Part shown: piece after piece, positions 47,961 through 58,130 of the stretch | Layout: each line of letters starts with the position of its first letter | Numbering within the stretch: the first letter of the stretch is position 1 | DNA from: Rhyzopertha dominica | Lineage: Eukaryota; Arthropoda; Insecta; Coleoptera; Bostrichidae | DNA: 64,000 nucleotides | Reading direction: 5' to 3' | Assembly (NCBI GenBank): GCA_025024175.1 | Contig: QCXZ01000064.1 | Location: 4,712,001-4,776,000, forward strand | Made by a program: the position numbers and the translations under genes | The notes under the pieces: model-generated | The model's input: the letters and a program-made list of their open reading frames with translations, nothing else | The model's database searches: none | Told to the model about the DNA's origin: nothing

Positions 47961-50252
47961 CCAGGTGATTTTTGAAAACTTCACACCTTAAATAACTTTA
48001 AATAGAGGAAAAATTTAAAATTTTGCAAAAACAGGTAAACTTTTGTTTGCAGGGGGACAACTTTTGAGATAAGTTTTTAATGGATAGCGCTCACCCTCTT
48101 AGCGGGGTAGATACCACTTCAAAAATTTTAAATGAAACTACCCATCTTACGATACATCATTTAAAAGCTTATTACACAAGGAGTCTTGCCATGTGTTTAG
48201 TTTTACTATTTTTTACCCATTGACGGGGTAGTGGGTCAAAAAGTGCATTGTAGCAAGTGGCTTATAAAATGGAATATTTTGGACTTTTTTTAACAAAATT
48301 TATTGTCTTGCAGTTACAATAAAAACTGTCCTTACTTAAGCCTAAAAAAACTTGTTAAAAAATAATTGTTACACCTAAGCAAAATGCCAAAAATACTTAA
48401 AATTTTCTTTCGACATTACTTGATATTGCAACTCGACAGTTTATACTGAATTGGCTGAATAATTATCTACTTTGTGTTTCCAATTTTTTGTTTCAACTTT
48501 TTGGCTACTTCTTTGGCACGACCATCTTTTTGTTCGCATTCCTTTTTATAAATCGCGTGAAATTTTAAAGTGAGTCCAAGTGATAATGGTTTATTCAACT
48601 GCCGAAAGGGTAGAAATAATTTTTATTTACGGTGCTGAGCATAGCTGTGCTCGTGCGTCAGAAAGGGTGTTTAACGAACGGCACCCCGATAAAAATGTTG
48701 ACGCTAGGTACATTCTCGATCTCGTGCAGAAATTTCAAGACACTGGATCTGTAGTAAACAAAAAAAAGGGCAGGGAATAGAGTCGTTGATGAAATGGCCC
48801 AACTTGAAGTACTTGGTCATTTTGCAATGGATCCAACTAGCTCTTTGCGTAACATTTCTACAGCCACTGGACTTTCTTATTCATCTGTAAGGAAAGTTAC
48901 AAAGCTGCACAAATTCCATCCCTATAAGATGAAAACTCTCCAGGAACTCGGCGAAGATGACTTCGATAGAAGACTGCAATTTTGCGAAATTGTGACAGAA
49001 AAGATTATAGTAAATCCAAATCTAATAAAAAATATCTGCTTCAGTGATGAATGCAATTTTTTTTGAACGGCTCTGTAAATAAACATAACGTCAGGTACTG
49101 GAGTGACGAAAATTCTTATATTTTTCGAGGTCATACACAAGTTCCTCGGAAGCTGAACGTCTGGGCTGGAATACTTGGCAACGCAATTGTAGGTCCAATT
49201 TTCATTGATGGGACACTAAATGGGGGAATGTATTTAGAATTACTCGATAACGTTATTGATCCTTTAATCACAGAACAATTAGAAAACCAACGTGACCCTG
49301 AAGGAAATCCAATGTTGGATGAATACGAATTGTTTTACCAACATGATGGAGCCCCACCGCATTACGCCATTAATGTGCGAAATTGGTTAAATCATAGATT
49401 TCTTCTTCACTGGATTGGTAGGCGTGGAACAATTGAATGCCCACCACGATCACCCGATTTGACTACTTTAGATTTCTTTCTATGGGGTCATTTAAAATCT
49501 GTGGTTTACAAAACACAACCTACTAGCCTGGACGAATTGCGAGAAAGAATTATTAACGAGTGCAGGAGGATTCCACCTGAAACTTTCCGAAAAGTGCAGC
49601 AGGAGTTCGAGAACCGTCTGTATTATTGTATGGAAAGAGGTGGTGCACATTTTGAGAATCTATTGTAAGGTTTGAATTTCTATGGTTTTGTTCACACTGT
49701 TTTTGGAGTTACAAATAAATAATTTTTCTTTTTCGTGGACATGGACTTTCTAAAAAATTACATGATAAATACTTTAATGTTAATAATAATGTTAAAAGAA
49801 AATTTTCAGTATTCTGGGAGTTTTTTTTAAGTGTCATATTTTTTACAAGTTGTTTGTTTAAATTTTGGGTTCTCGTAAGGACAAATTTTATTTCCGCTCT
49901 AAAATAAAATACATTTTGTTGAAAAGAGTCCAAAATATTCAATTTAATAAGCAACCTGTTTCGTAGGCACTATTAATCTATTACCCCGTCAATAAGTTAA
50001 ACGTGGTAAAACTAATTACATGGCCAGACTCTTTGTGAAATAAGCTTTCAAATGATGTATCACAAGATGGATAGTTCCATTTAAAATTTTTAAACGGGTG
50101 TCTACCCTGTTCAGAGAGTAAGCGCTATCCATTAAAAACTTATCTCAAAAGTTGTCCCCCTGCAAACAAAAGTTTACCTGCTTTTGCAAATTTTTAAATT
50201 TTTGCTATATTTAAAGTTATTTATGGTGTGAAGTTTTCAAAAAATCACCCTG
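47961..50252 (+). mobile_element. DD41D transposon with very long terminal inverted repeats, 2292 bp
   Basis: TA flanks both ends (47959-47960 and 50253-50254). The ends read CCAGGTGATTTTTGAAAACT and the inverted form. The inverted homology does not stop after a few dozen bases but can be followed, with mismatches and small gaps, for about 460 bp on each side (to about 48420 and from about 49790). The coding region fills most of the centre. It lies inside a tyrosine-recombinase relic. Confidence 0.85.
48586..49668 (+). CDS. DD41D transposase, intact apart from two homopolymer frameshifts
   Basis: Start ATG at 48586 (MVYSTAERVEIIFIYGAEHS), an N-terminal helix-turn-helix of the DUF4817 kind, a second helix-turn-helix (LRNISTATGLSYSSVRKVTK), then the DDE domain: CFSDECNFF (first Asp), YQHDGAPPHYA (second Asp), CPPRSPDLTTLDFFLWG (third Asp), ending GGAHFENLL. 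The last two Asp residues are separated by 41 residues. Total about 360 residues, normal for the group. Two breaks exist: an 8-A run at 48760-48767 and an 8-T run at 49057-49064; removing or adding one base in each would restore the frame, so they may be sequencing errors or fresh mutations. All catalytic residues are present. Confidence 0.85.
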
Positions 50253-50674
50253 TATAAAGAGTATATGATGGTACACACGTTTGGGTCTTAGCAATGATAA
50301 AACTTTTGACTTTTTTGCTACATAACCGTCATTTTAGCGTTTAAGATGTGCCAGCAATTTTTTATAAGCAGAAATGTCCACGTTTTGGTTTAACTGTATA
50401 GTGCTTCATAGCATTGAATATACAGGCCACAGTATTNAAGCTTCAAGAGTTTTCACCTGTAAGAATATTTAAAATCAGTTCTTGTAACAAATTTCATAAA
50501 CGAAACAAACCCTTTCACAAAAGTACGCAAGTAGAATGTTTTCATTTGCTCCTTGCACTTTTTTTCATTTCTCCAGAGACAAAACTGTTGGTAAACTTTC
50601 TCGTACTTTGCTTTAGACTCTGCTTCTGATACTAATTCCAAAATTTCGTTATTAATTTCACTTGATTGATTCAT
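50253..50674 (-). pseudogene. Tyrosine recombinase N-terminal piece (copy 2, left of insertion)
   Basis: From an ATG at 50674 the minus strand reads EAESKAKYEKVYQQFCLWRN, the core-binding region of the recombinase family; after a stop the linker SM-STI, NVDISAYKKLLAHLKR and GYVAKKSKVLS can be read down to the TA of the inserted transposon. The middle of the catalytic domain is lost. An N is at 50437. Confidence 0.65.
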
Positions 50675-51764
50675 TTTGCAGTTTGCAGGAAAGGTTCATC
50701 ACAAATTATTTATTTACTATCGTGATGTTTTGTTTCAATATCGACAAGTCTACACAAACTTGACACAGATTACTTTGAGAACAGGAAAATAATTTATTTT
50801 TAAAATTACCGTACATTTCACACGTAAGAAAAGTAGGTTTTCTTTACTTGTCAAACAATCTACTATTAATGTGCGACCAGAGAAAAGTCACGAGAATTAC
50901 CATGACTTACACTTGCAGTGGACAGAACAAAACGCAGAATTTCTTCGAAACAGGATTAGCAAGGATTATGCCGATGAAGTATCTCCAGATATTACTGTAA
51001 AGCTTTGATATCTACATTCCCAAGTCATGATTCTCGCGGCAGCTGTCTAACACGCGTTATCTCCACTACAAAACACGTCAATTAGCGCACATGCCTCCCC
51101 ATCATTGTCTGCTATGACAAAGTAGCTTTTGTGTGACACACAACAACGGAACACACTGCAGACAATTAAATTGTAATGGTCCTCTCGCGAATCCGCCGAG
51201 CAAATAGTATAATGCGGGATAATTATGATCTCCAGAAGGTATACTCGTAATAAACTTGACAGTAAAACATTCCCGTAACGTGTGAAACCGTTTCTTGTTA
51301 TAAAGCATATGGTATGTTTTGTTTGCAGATGGATGGATGCATGCGATTTCGCTTTTAGCACTTGCTAATTTTATTCGAGCAGAATAAAAAATAGATCTGT
51401 ATAAGAAAGTTGTTCATACTACCTATTTTTGATCCATAATGCTTAAGGTGTTACTAATTCTTTACTCATTTGGTGATTTACGATCGTTCGTGAACGGATG
51501 AAAAATCTGGAAGGCAACGATGAAGATGGTCTTTTGTTTGTACAGTCCATTCCAAGAGCAAAAAGATCGCGCCTATAAGCAGTACATCAGCAATCGGTTC
51601 ACTCTCATTTGGAACGAACTTTAACAGTGTATGCCATTTTGTAATAGCCTATGTACATGTACTATTGACTTTGAAGTAAGTACCGTTTTGGAATTAAAAA
51701 AAGACGTGCAAAGATATCGCAATAATTTTATCTTACATAAAAGCCTGTACCTTAATCTACTTTT
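50675..51764. other. No gene recognised
   Basis: AT-rich spacer; minus frames at 51047-51361 overlap one another and are unrecognised. Confidence 0.45.
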
Positions 51765-52411
51765 CTACATAATTTCCGTGAATATTGAGGCGTCATAACG
51801 TGGCACCAGTTTCTGAATACCCTCCTCATAGAATTCTGCCGCCTGACTTGTTAACCACTGTATCACAAATGTTTCGACTTCGTTATCGTCTTGAAGACGC
51901 TGACCACCCAGGTGTTTCTTCAAGTGCAGGAACAAATGGTAGTCGCTGGGCGCCAGATCAGGGTTGTATGGAAGATGATCTAGAGTTTCCCATTTAAAAG
52001 ATTTGATGAGATCTTTGGTCCGATTAGCCACATGTGGACGGGCATTGTCATGCAGCAAAACGATACCCTTACTCAACTTGCCACGTCTTTTGTTCTGGAT
52101 TGCACGACGCAGATTGTTCAATGCCTTACAATAAGACGCTGCATTGATTGTCTCATTACGAGGCAGAAACTCCACTAGCAATACTCCTTTTCGGTCCCAA
52201 AAAACTGTGCACATGATTTTCCGGGCAGAAATTGTTTGCTTAAACTTCACTCTTTTGGGTGATGATGAATGTCGCCATTCCATGGATTGTTGTTTCGATT
52301 CTGGTTTGACGTAGGCCACCCATGTTTCGTCACCAGTAACAGTTTGGTCTAAAAAACCTTCACCTTCATTGTGGTACCGCTCAAGGAAAGTCAATGCACT
52401 GCCTAAACGTT
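51765..52411 (-). pseudogene. Mariner DD34D transposase, 5'-truncated, catalytic domain intact
   Basis: A 209-codon uninterrupted frame starts at the KRLGSALTFLERYHNEGEG block and holds VTGDETWVAYVKPESKQQS (first Asp), MCTVFWDRKGVLLVEFLP, LLHDNARPHVA (second Asp) and LPYNPDLAPSDYHLFLHL (third Asp). The last two are separated by 34 residues, the mariner signature. The helix-turn-helix N-terminus (about 130-140 residues) is missing; the sequence breaks off at 52411 against a non-LTR fragment. So it is a truncated but otherwise undamaged copy. Confidence 0.85.
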
Positions 52412-52835
52412 TTTAGAGCATATAGAAGATGTAAACGTAGCTTTGATGGAATTTTATAAGGTGTTTGATTCGTCTGTTCCGGGAACTCGTATTGGAAGTC
52501 AATGTAGTTACCCACCGTGGTTTTCTACAGAAATTCTGTATGAAGATTAAAGAGAGGATGCATAGAAAATACAGAAATTGTGGTATTAGCTACTACTCTA
52601 AAAGATTTAGAAGTAATAGCTCTGAAGACACCAGAGAGCATATAGTTGCTGCATTTGCTAATTTTTGGAAAAGTGTTTACAGTACATTTAGTGGTTCTTC
52701 ATTCGGGAAGACTACTTTCGTAAATGACACAGTCAATATATCACACATTTCAGAAGAGAAAATTTTGTTAGCATTGAGGAAATCTAAGGGCAGCTTTACA
52801 ATGGGTGTATACGGTATTCCTAGTTTTTTCAGTGA
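52412..52835 (+). pseudogene. Jockey-like linker/RT-start fragment
   Basis: The plus strand reads FYKVFDSSVPGTRI, then after a shift SYPPWFSTEI, KERMHRKYRNCGISYYSKRF, and EEKILLALRKSKGS, MGVYGIPSFF, the linker and the first RT block ('GPDGIP' in intact relatives). It stops where the next repeat begins. Confidence 0.7.
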
Positions 52836-53600
52836 TCTGATCAACTTTTGAGGTCATTTTAATGATTGATGTTTGTTGAGCTTTGAGAAGAGATGAACTA
52901 CTGAAAATAACGACAGATGATGTAGAAGACAAACATTCAATTATTATTATTATAAGAATTCCTGATTTCAAAACTCGTACTCCGAGATTTCAAGTCCAGA
53001 CCAAATAAAGATATACCGCAAATACTGTGCTTTACGTCCGGCAGTTACTACAAATCGAAGAATTTTTTGTTGAGTATGTCAAAGAAAAATGTGTTAACCA
53101 AGTGGTTGGCGTCAAAAAAATAAGGAATGTGCCATAAGAAATAGCAAAACGTATCTCAATTTCCCTCATCCAGAAACTTATACAGGGCACTGCTTCCGAC
53201 GATCTTCCGCCACTATGTTAGCCGACGCAGGCGCCGATATTACCACGATTAAACGGCATGGAGGGTGGCGTTCTAGTACGCAGGATTCTATTCAAAATAA
53301 AATATCAGTCACAAATAAACTGTTACCATCTTCCGCAGAGCCTACAGAACTTAGCAATATGCGCAGTAAACTTAAACAATTATAGCTGCAGCCTCATTGA
53401 ACACCCAGAATTAAAAGCTACGATAACTGATATCTGATAACTGGCATAAATTAAACTCACTGCAATATCGGTACTTTCAATTTACATGTAGTTCAAAATA
53501 AGTTGTTACTGTTTTTTTTTATATAATAATTGCTGTCTTATTATTAAAATGTTATATTATGTAAAATTAATATTAATAAAACCATAAAGAAATTCTAGAA
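52831..53600 (+). pseudogene. Tyrosine recombinase relic, Crypton-like (copy 3, C-terminal half)
   Basis: Alignable with 19010-19680. It holds ALRRDELLKITTDDVED, then TYTGHCFRRSSATMLADAGA with an intact HxxR (HCFR) motif, and IKRHGGWRSST, after which the segment bearing the catalytic Tyr is deleted (RSST runs directly into QDSIQNK). The N-terminal half is missing. About 85-100 bp inserted after the coding part (about 53385-53470) is not in copy 1. The 3' tails of both copies are also homologous. Confidence 0.75.
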
Positions 53601-54164
53601 CACAAAAGTATTTCGCGGCTAGGTGACAAAAAAGGTTCCCTTTGTCAACTGAAACTTTAATGAAAATGTCAGCTTTTGATGACGCCTTTTTATATTGATT
53701 GTGCGAGATCAAACTCCTATGCTAGGTCACGTGTGAATGTTATGTGTACTTAATCAATTCAATTTAATTGCGGACGATTGCGACATACATTTTGATTCTA
53801 TGCAACGTATAATATGTAGGATATAGATTCTGCTTAAGTGATGTGTTATATTTCCTGTAATACAGTTGAGTGTCAACCTGTTTGAAATAAATATATTATT
53901 ATTAAAATTGTTATGGCAGATCGGGATAAGCAGGTTAATAGTCTTTTATACTGGTCTAAAACAATCCACTTTAATGGAAATTCGTAGTAGACTCACACCT
54001 GCCTTTATTAAGAAGTAGAGTAATAATAAGTTGTAGATTAAAACAGAGCCACGTGTTTGTGTATTACCTGAAACAACGCGAATGCTTGAGATAGCAATAT
54101 TTAGGCATATATCGCCTTTGTTGTCTGTTTTAATTCATAAGCTAAGTTATCCTTTTTGTTTCAG
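53601..54164. other. Upstream intron of the CABIT gene, no gene seen
   Basis: AT-rich. AATAAA plus a short (ATT)n run at about 53886-53907 looks like the 3' end of a plus-strand non-LTR element. The stretch ends with a pyrimidine tract and the acceptor TTTTTGTTTCAG at 54153-54164. Confidence 0.5.
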
Positions 54165-54188
54165 ACATGTAGAATGGACTAACCCGGC
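54165..54188 (+). promoter_or_regulatory. 5' leader with two minimal upstream ORFs
   Basis: Between the splice acceptor and the main start codon there are two tiny upstream reading frames: a start-stop element ATG-TAG (54167-54172) and ATG-GAC-TAA (54174-54182). The main ATG at 54189 follows 6 bases later in a good context (GGCATGG). Such start-stop elements are known to lower translation of the downstream frame. Confidence 0.5.
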
Positions 54189-55979
54189 ATGGCGGCAACC
54201 GATGGACAAATAACAGTGGCGGCGGCTCGCTGGGCCGAAGAGGGCAGCTACCTCCGGGAGTTCGTCACGAAGCACCGCCTCCCCGCCGTGGTCAAGATCA
54301 TCAAGGGTCAGTACGGCGGACTGGGGGTGCCCACCCTACCGAGTCCGGGCCTGCAGTCCACCGCCCTCCTGGTATCGGCGGGCAAGCGCCAAAAACTTGT
54401 CGCCCAAGCGGTCAAAATCAAAGAAGGCCGACGCCTGGTCTGCGTGGGTCCTCGGCTTTCGGTTCCGGACACCTATTCCGGTTACTTCGAGCTGCTCAGC
54501 GAGGAGGGCAGGGCTGTGAGATGCATAGAGAGCGTGGCGGAGCTGGCCAGGAGGAGACCCGAGGAGGGCTGTCTGGTGCGGGAGGTCATCCGGGGAATCC
54601 AAGCGAAGACTGATTCGGACGGGTCTGTGATACCAGAGGGCGCTAGGACGATACCGGCAGGAGAAATTCTAGTCCCGGCTGGCGAAGCCGTCATAGCGGG
54701 CTCGAAGAGCCGATATTTGAAGTGTGTGGACACTAGAGGTGATACTATATTGTTAGGACTCGATCAGCGGGGGAAGTTCTCGGCCTTGGCGAGAGAGGAC
54801 AACATAAGCGGAGTCCACACGGCGAAGAACCTCCTCAGCAAACGACTACCCATAACCGTACGCTTAGTTCATGGTACCGCGCCCAGGGGACTGAAAAGTC
54901 CCAGCCATTTCGTCCCGGAACTCCGACTCCTGTCGGTTTTCGAAGAGGAACACATATTCGCTCTTCCCCTTCAGAAGGAAACCCAGAGCGTCACCGCTTT
55001 ACCATTGGCGGCGCCTTTGAAGCTTCTCAGGACGAGGAATGAAGACCAGCTCAAAAGCATGGTCGAATTCAATCGGCTGGTTGAAAAGGCGACGAGGTTG
55101 GCGGGAGATGTCGCGGATAGGATACAAGTTTTGGATGGGAAATTGGGTGATTCGAAAAAACACTCCGTGACGAACGGTGACATTAAAACTGGATACCTGT
55201 TGCGAAGGAGCGCTTCCTCAGACTCCGCTAATCACAGAACGAAACATTCGCACCACCACCGCAAAGACGAAAACCGCTTTCACATCTCCAAAGATTACGA
55301 CGAAATTGACCAGATATACGATTACGTCAGGGGCTTCGCGCCTCTACCAAAAAACATCAGATCGCCATTTTCCGACACTTTAACATCGCACAGCACGACT
55401 CCTTCATCGGATCCGGTCAAACCCGAACCACCACCCATCGAAACCATCCCCACGAAGAAGTTACAGGCTGAGAAAAGAAACAGGAAATCATCTTCTTCNA
55501 CAATACGCGACNAAACCCCGAAGGTCTACACGGNGAAGGTCCCTCCGGGTCTGCCGAAGCTATACCTCAAGAACGGCCATTCCCAGAGGAACCGCTTGCT
55601 CAGGCAGAAGAGCGCCTCTCCCATGAAGGAAACCCCTCCCAGTCCAATATCTAAGAACGGATCACCTCTCTTCAATATCCGCTACAAAAGCCTTAACAAC
55701 TTGCAGCAAGCCATGGAACTCGACGGTACGTTGGATTCCAGTAACTCGGGCGGGAGAGCATCGGGTGATTCGGGTGGCGGTACTAAACAACCGGAAAAGA
55801 GGTCCAGGAAGCTGTCGAGGCCGAGGAGTCTCACGAATCTCGTGTGGGAACTTAGGGAGCATGGAGATATCTCTATGGAGAAGCCGAAAAAGATAGAACC
55901 AGCTGCCATAATCTACAAGAAGCATTCCAAGTATTCTCTTAGTGGCCAGAGTCAGCGTAGGGGTACGCTATACTTGTAA
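54189..55979 (+). CDS. CABIT-domain adaptor protein (GAREM/Serrano type), large coding exon
   Basis: The only clear host gene. 596 codons, GC-rich and free of stops, beginning MAATDGQITVAAARWAEEGS. Residues about 20-290 form a CABIT domain: KLVAQAVKIKEGRRLVCVGP, DTYSGYFELLSEEGR and CIESVAEL match the family's 'VGP...P..Y.G.F.LL' core, and a second half (LPITVRLVHGT to LRLLSVFEEEHIFALPL) completes the double module. Residues about 330-596 are charged, Ser/Pro-rich and low in structure, with a YDEIDQIYDYV tyrosine cluster near 370-380 that could be a phosphorylation/SH2 docking site. Vertebrate GAREM proteins link receptor tyrosine kinases to Grb2/MAPK; Drosophila Serrano acts in planar polarity. 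The stop TAA (55977) overlaps a GTAAGG donor at 55976, and no poly(A) signal follows closely, so the protein may continue through splicing at 55975. N positions at 55499, 55512 and 55534 give unknown residues. Confidence 0.85.
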   Translation: MAATDGQITVAAARWAEEGSYLREFVTKHRLPAVVKIIKGQYGGLGVPTLPSPGLQSTALLVSAGKRQKLVAQAVKIKEGRRLVCVGPRLSVPDTYSGYFELLSEEGRAVRCIESVAELARRRPEEGCLVREVIRGIQAKTDSDGSVIPEGARTIPAGEILVPAGEAVIAGSKSRYLKCVDTRGDTILLGLDQRGKFSALAREDNISGVHTAKNLLSKRLPITVRLVHGTAPRGLKSPSHFVPELRLLSVFEEEHIFALPLQKETQSVTALPLAAPLKLLRTRNEDQLKSMVEFNRLVEKATRLAGDVADRIQVLDGKLGDSKKHSVTNGDIKTGYLLRRSASSDSANHRTKHSHHHRKDENRFHISKDYDEIDQIYDYVRGFAPLPKNIRSPFSDTLTSHSTTPSSDPVKPEPPPIETIPTKKLQAEKRNRKSSSXTIRDXTPKVYTXKVPPGLPKLYLKNGHSQRNRLLRQKSASPMKETPPSPISKNGSPLFNIRYKSLNNLQQAMELDGTLDSSNSGGRASGDSGGGTKQPEKRSRKLSRPRSLTNLVWELREHGDISMEKPKKIEPAAIIYKKHSKYSLSGQSQRRGTLYL

Positions 55980-56948
55980 GGACCTTGTTTCTCTCGCAGC
56001 TTGACCGCTGTTTTGTGATTTTCTAGGGTAGGATCGAGTTGGAAGAGATGATGGAGTACGAAAAATAGGTTATTTGTCCCACTTCGAATAATGTGTCCAT
56101 TTACACTTCAATTTTTCTATTGATTTTTTTTTCAGATTAAAAAAACTTGACATCTAGACTGCTCACTGTATAGTGCGCGGAAAAGAGATTTTTCTACTGG
56201 AATACTGAAGATGACTTTAATACTAATGAACGATATATCATTTTGATAAGAAAAAATACTTCCATTCAATACTCCGTCATCTGTTTCACTTAAATACTTT
56301 ATCGCTAGGTTTAAGATTTGTGATTTTATTTAGTACATGCAACGGCATCTTTGTTTTTATCTCTCAACCCTAAGTTGATTGTAGAAACAAACAAATCGAA
56401 CTAACCCTAGAGCAAGTAATGTAAACGTTCGGTGATACATGCATACCGTTACGAGTTATAAATTTCTCCAATTAATCATTTTAAGGTAGACTGTTTGATC
56501 CTCCCTCCAACAACAATATTTTTCATATCCACAAAGCTAATTTTGCTAATTCCCTTTTTTAAATAGAAGTCCCAACGTTATCCTGATACATTATTAGATT
56601 ACGTGCACGATAGGATCATAACAAGCTTTAGAGAAAGAGCGCATCACGGTATGATAATGAATGTCCCATGACGCATTAATGTTGCCATTTTCGTGACGCA
56701 TTTTGTCGAGCTTGTTCATCAAAACTTTGATTATGTACGAAAGCAACTGATATAATCGAAACCATACTGACGGGAACTGATAAAAATTTCAGCAAAGTTA
56801 CGTAAATTGCTGCAAAAGTTTTGCTCGTTCAAAAACACACCTTTTGCTATAAAAACTAGTAGACAAAGTTGCTACCGCGATGTGATACTCAGGGTGTTTG
56901 CTAATGCTGTTCATAGTATAGTAGAAGCAATAGGATTCCTTGATTCTA
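55980..56948. other. Intron or 3' flank of the CABIT gene; no gene seen
   Basis: AT-rich sequence. If the GTAAGG at 55976 is used this is intron. I see no clear downstream exon in the window. Confidence 0.4.
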
Positions 56949-57725
56949 CGAGGGCTTTTTCTGTTGAGCCTAGTAAAGAAAACTCTTTTTTAATGGAACC
57001 AATGTAATTATATTTTTTCACTCCTCTCTACAATTTTAAACTCGTCGACAACTTCTGCTGTTGTAAAACTGCAATCACGCAATTTATCCTTCACCTTAGG
57101 GAACAGAAAAAAATCATTAGGTGCCAGGTCAGCACTATACGGTGAGTGGCCCAATATTTCAATATTTTGGGCAGTTAAATATTCGTTTGTTCTACCCGCT
57201 GTATGAGCTCGACAATTGTCATGATGAAGGATGATTCTTCCTTTTGGTCGCTTTTCTCTAACAGTCTGAAATACCTGTGGCAGGCAAACTGTAGTATACC
57301 ATTCGGAATTGACCGTACTACGGTCCTCTGAAGTTACAGTTGACACATGCCCAGTAATTTCGACTTTTTTCACGAACCACTTTTGTGGGAGCCTTCTCAT
57401 TCTCGAACACTTAAATTGCCGATTGTTTTTTCTTTTCGGGATCATAGCAGTATATCCAGCTTTCGTCACCTGTAGTGATGTTTTACTCTAAATGGGATGC
57501 ACCATTGTTGAAGAGATCCAGGGTAGATCTGCACCAATTTACACGGGCCTCTTTCTGAGCTGCAGTCAAATTGTGTGGTATCCAATGAGCACAAAGTTCC
57601 CTTACTTTTAAATGTTCGTGCAGAATTGCGTAGATTTCTTTCACACCAATCCCAAGAGCTGCCTGAATCGTAAAATATATATCACAGTTTGCTAGTGAGG
57701 CTCAACAAAAGAAAATCAGCCCTCG
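56949..57725 (-). mobile_element. Mariner element, internally deleted, 777 bp
   Basis: The ends CGAGGGCT...GTTGAGCC (left, 56949) and GGCTCAAC...AGCCCTCG (right, to 57725) are inverted and TA-flanked (56947-56948 and 57726-57727). Complete mariners are about 1.3 kb, so roughly the transposase N-terminal third is missing. Confidence 0.8.
57008..57670 (-). pseudogene. Mariner DD34D transposase, N-terminus missing
   Basis: The minus strand from 57670 reads LGIGVKEIYAILHEHLKVRE, HWIPHNLTAAQKEARV, then in shifted frames TTGDESWIYCYDPE (first Asp), EDRSTVNSEWYTTVCLPQVF, ILHHDNCRAHTA (second Asp) and SPYSADLAPNDFFLFP (third Asp). The spacing of the last two is 34 residues. A frame break near 57470 separates the first-Asp part from the 153-codon main frame. 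It lacks the helix-turn-helix region and is inactive. Confidence 0.8.
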
Positions 57726-57727
57726 TA

Positions 57728-58039
57728 GTATGGAAGGTGGTGTATTGATGGACACTTAGGTGAGTTATATAATACAGAACGTAGTTACTGCAGATNCCAG
57801 GTAATATATTTTTTGAAGAGTAGAACCGTAGATGTGACATCGGGAGGCTTCTATGTAGTTCTGAAGAATTGAGATGTTGTACAGTGCTACGTGATACGTG
57901 TTGTTTGTCAATTTTATGTCGTATTGAAGGACTGTTCACAAGAGGAATGCTAGTGATAGTGAACCNCTCTCTTTACATGTTTANACATTCAAACCAAATA
58001 TTATATTCTGTNCTGANATGTGGTGTAGTTAGAGCATTA
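57728..58039. other. No gene recognised
   Basis: Spacer with several N positions (57796, 57966, 57984, 58012, 58017). Confidence 0.4.
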
Positions 58040-58130
58040 GCAAGTCCTTGGTCTAGTCCCATATCGAGAGGCCCGTTCGAGTTTACCGTGATGCCCTTTG
58101 GGCTTTGCAACGCTCCACCAAAACAGTAGG
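58040..58130 (+). pseudogene. Gypsy-type RT scrap
   Basis: The plus frame reads RGPFEFTVMPFGLCNAPP, the highly characteristic block just before the catalytic centre of Gypsy-type LTR-retrotransposon RTs. Nothing else of the element is recognisable on either side. Confidence 0.65.

Noticed and set aside
54336..55925. Minus-strand frames of 70-88 codons opposite the CABIT exon
   Set aside because: They are shadows of the GC-rich coding exon on the other strand.
56807..57007. 66-codon plus-strand frame next to the mariner
   Set aside because: Its right half is the mariner terminal repeat read through; it is not a CABIT exon since it has no acceptor and no homology.
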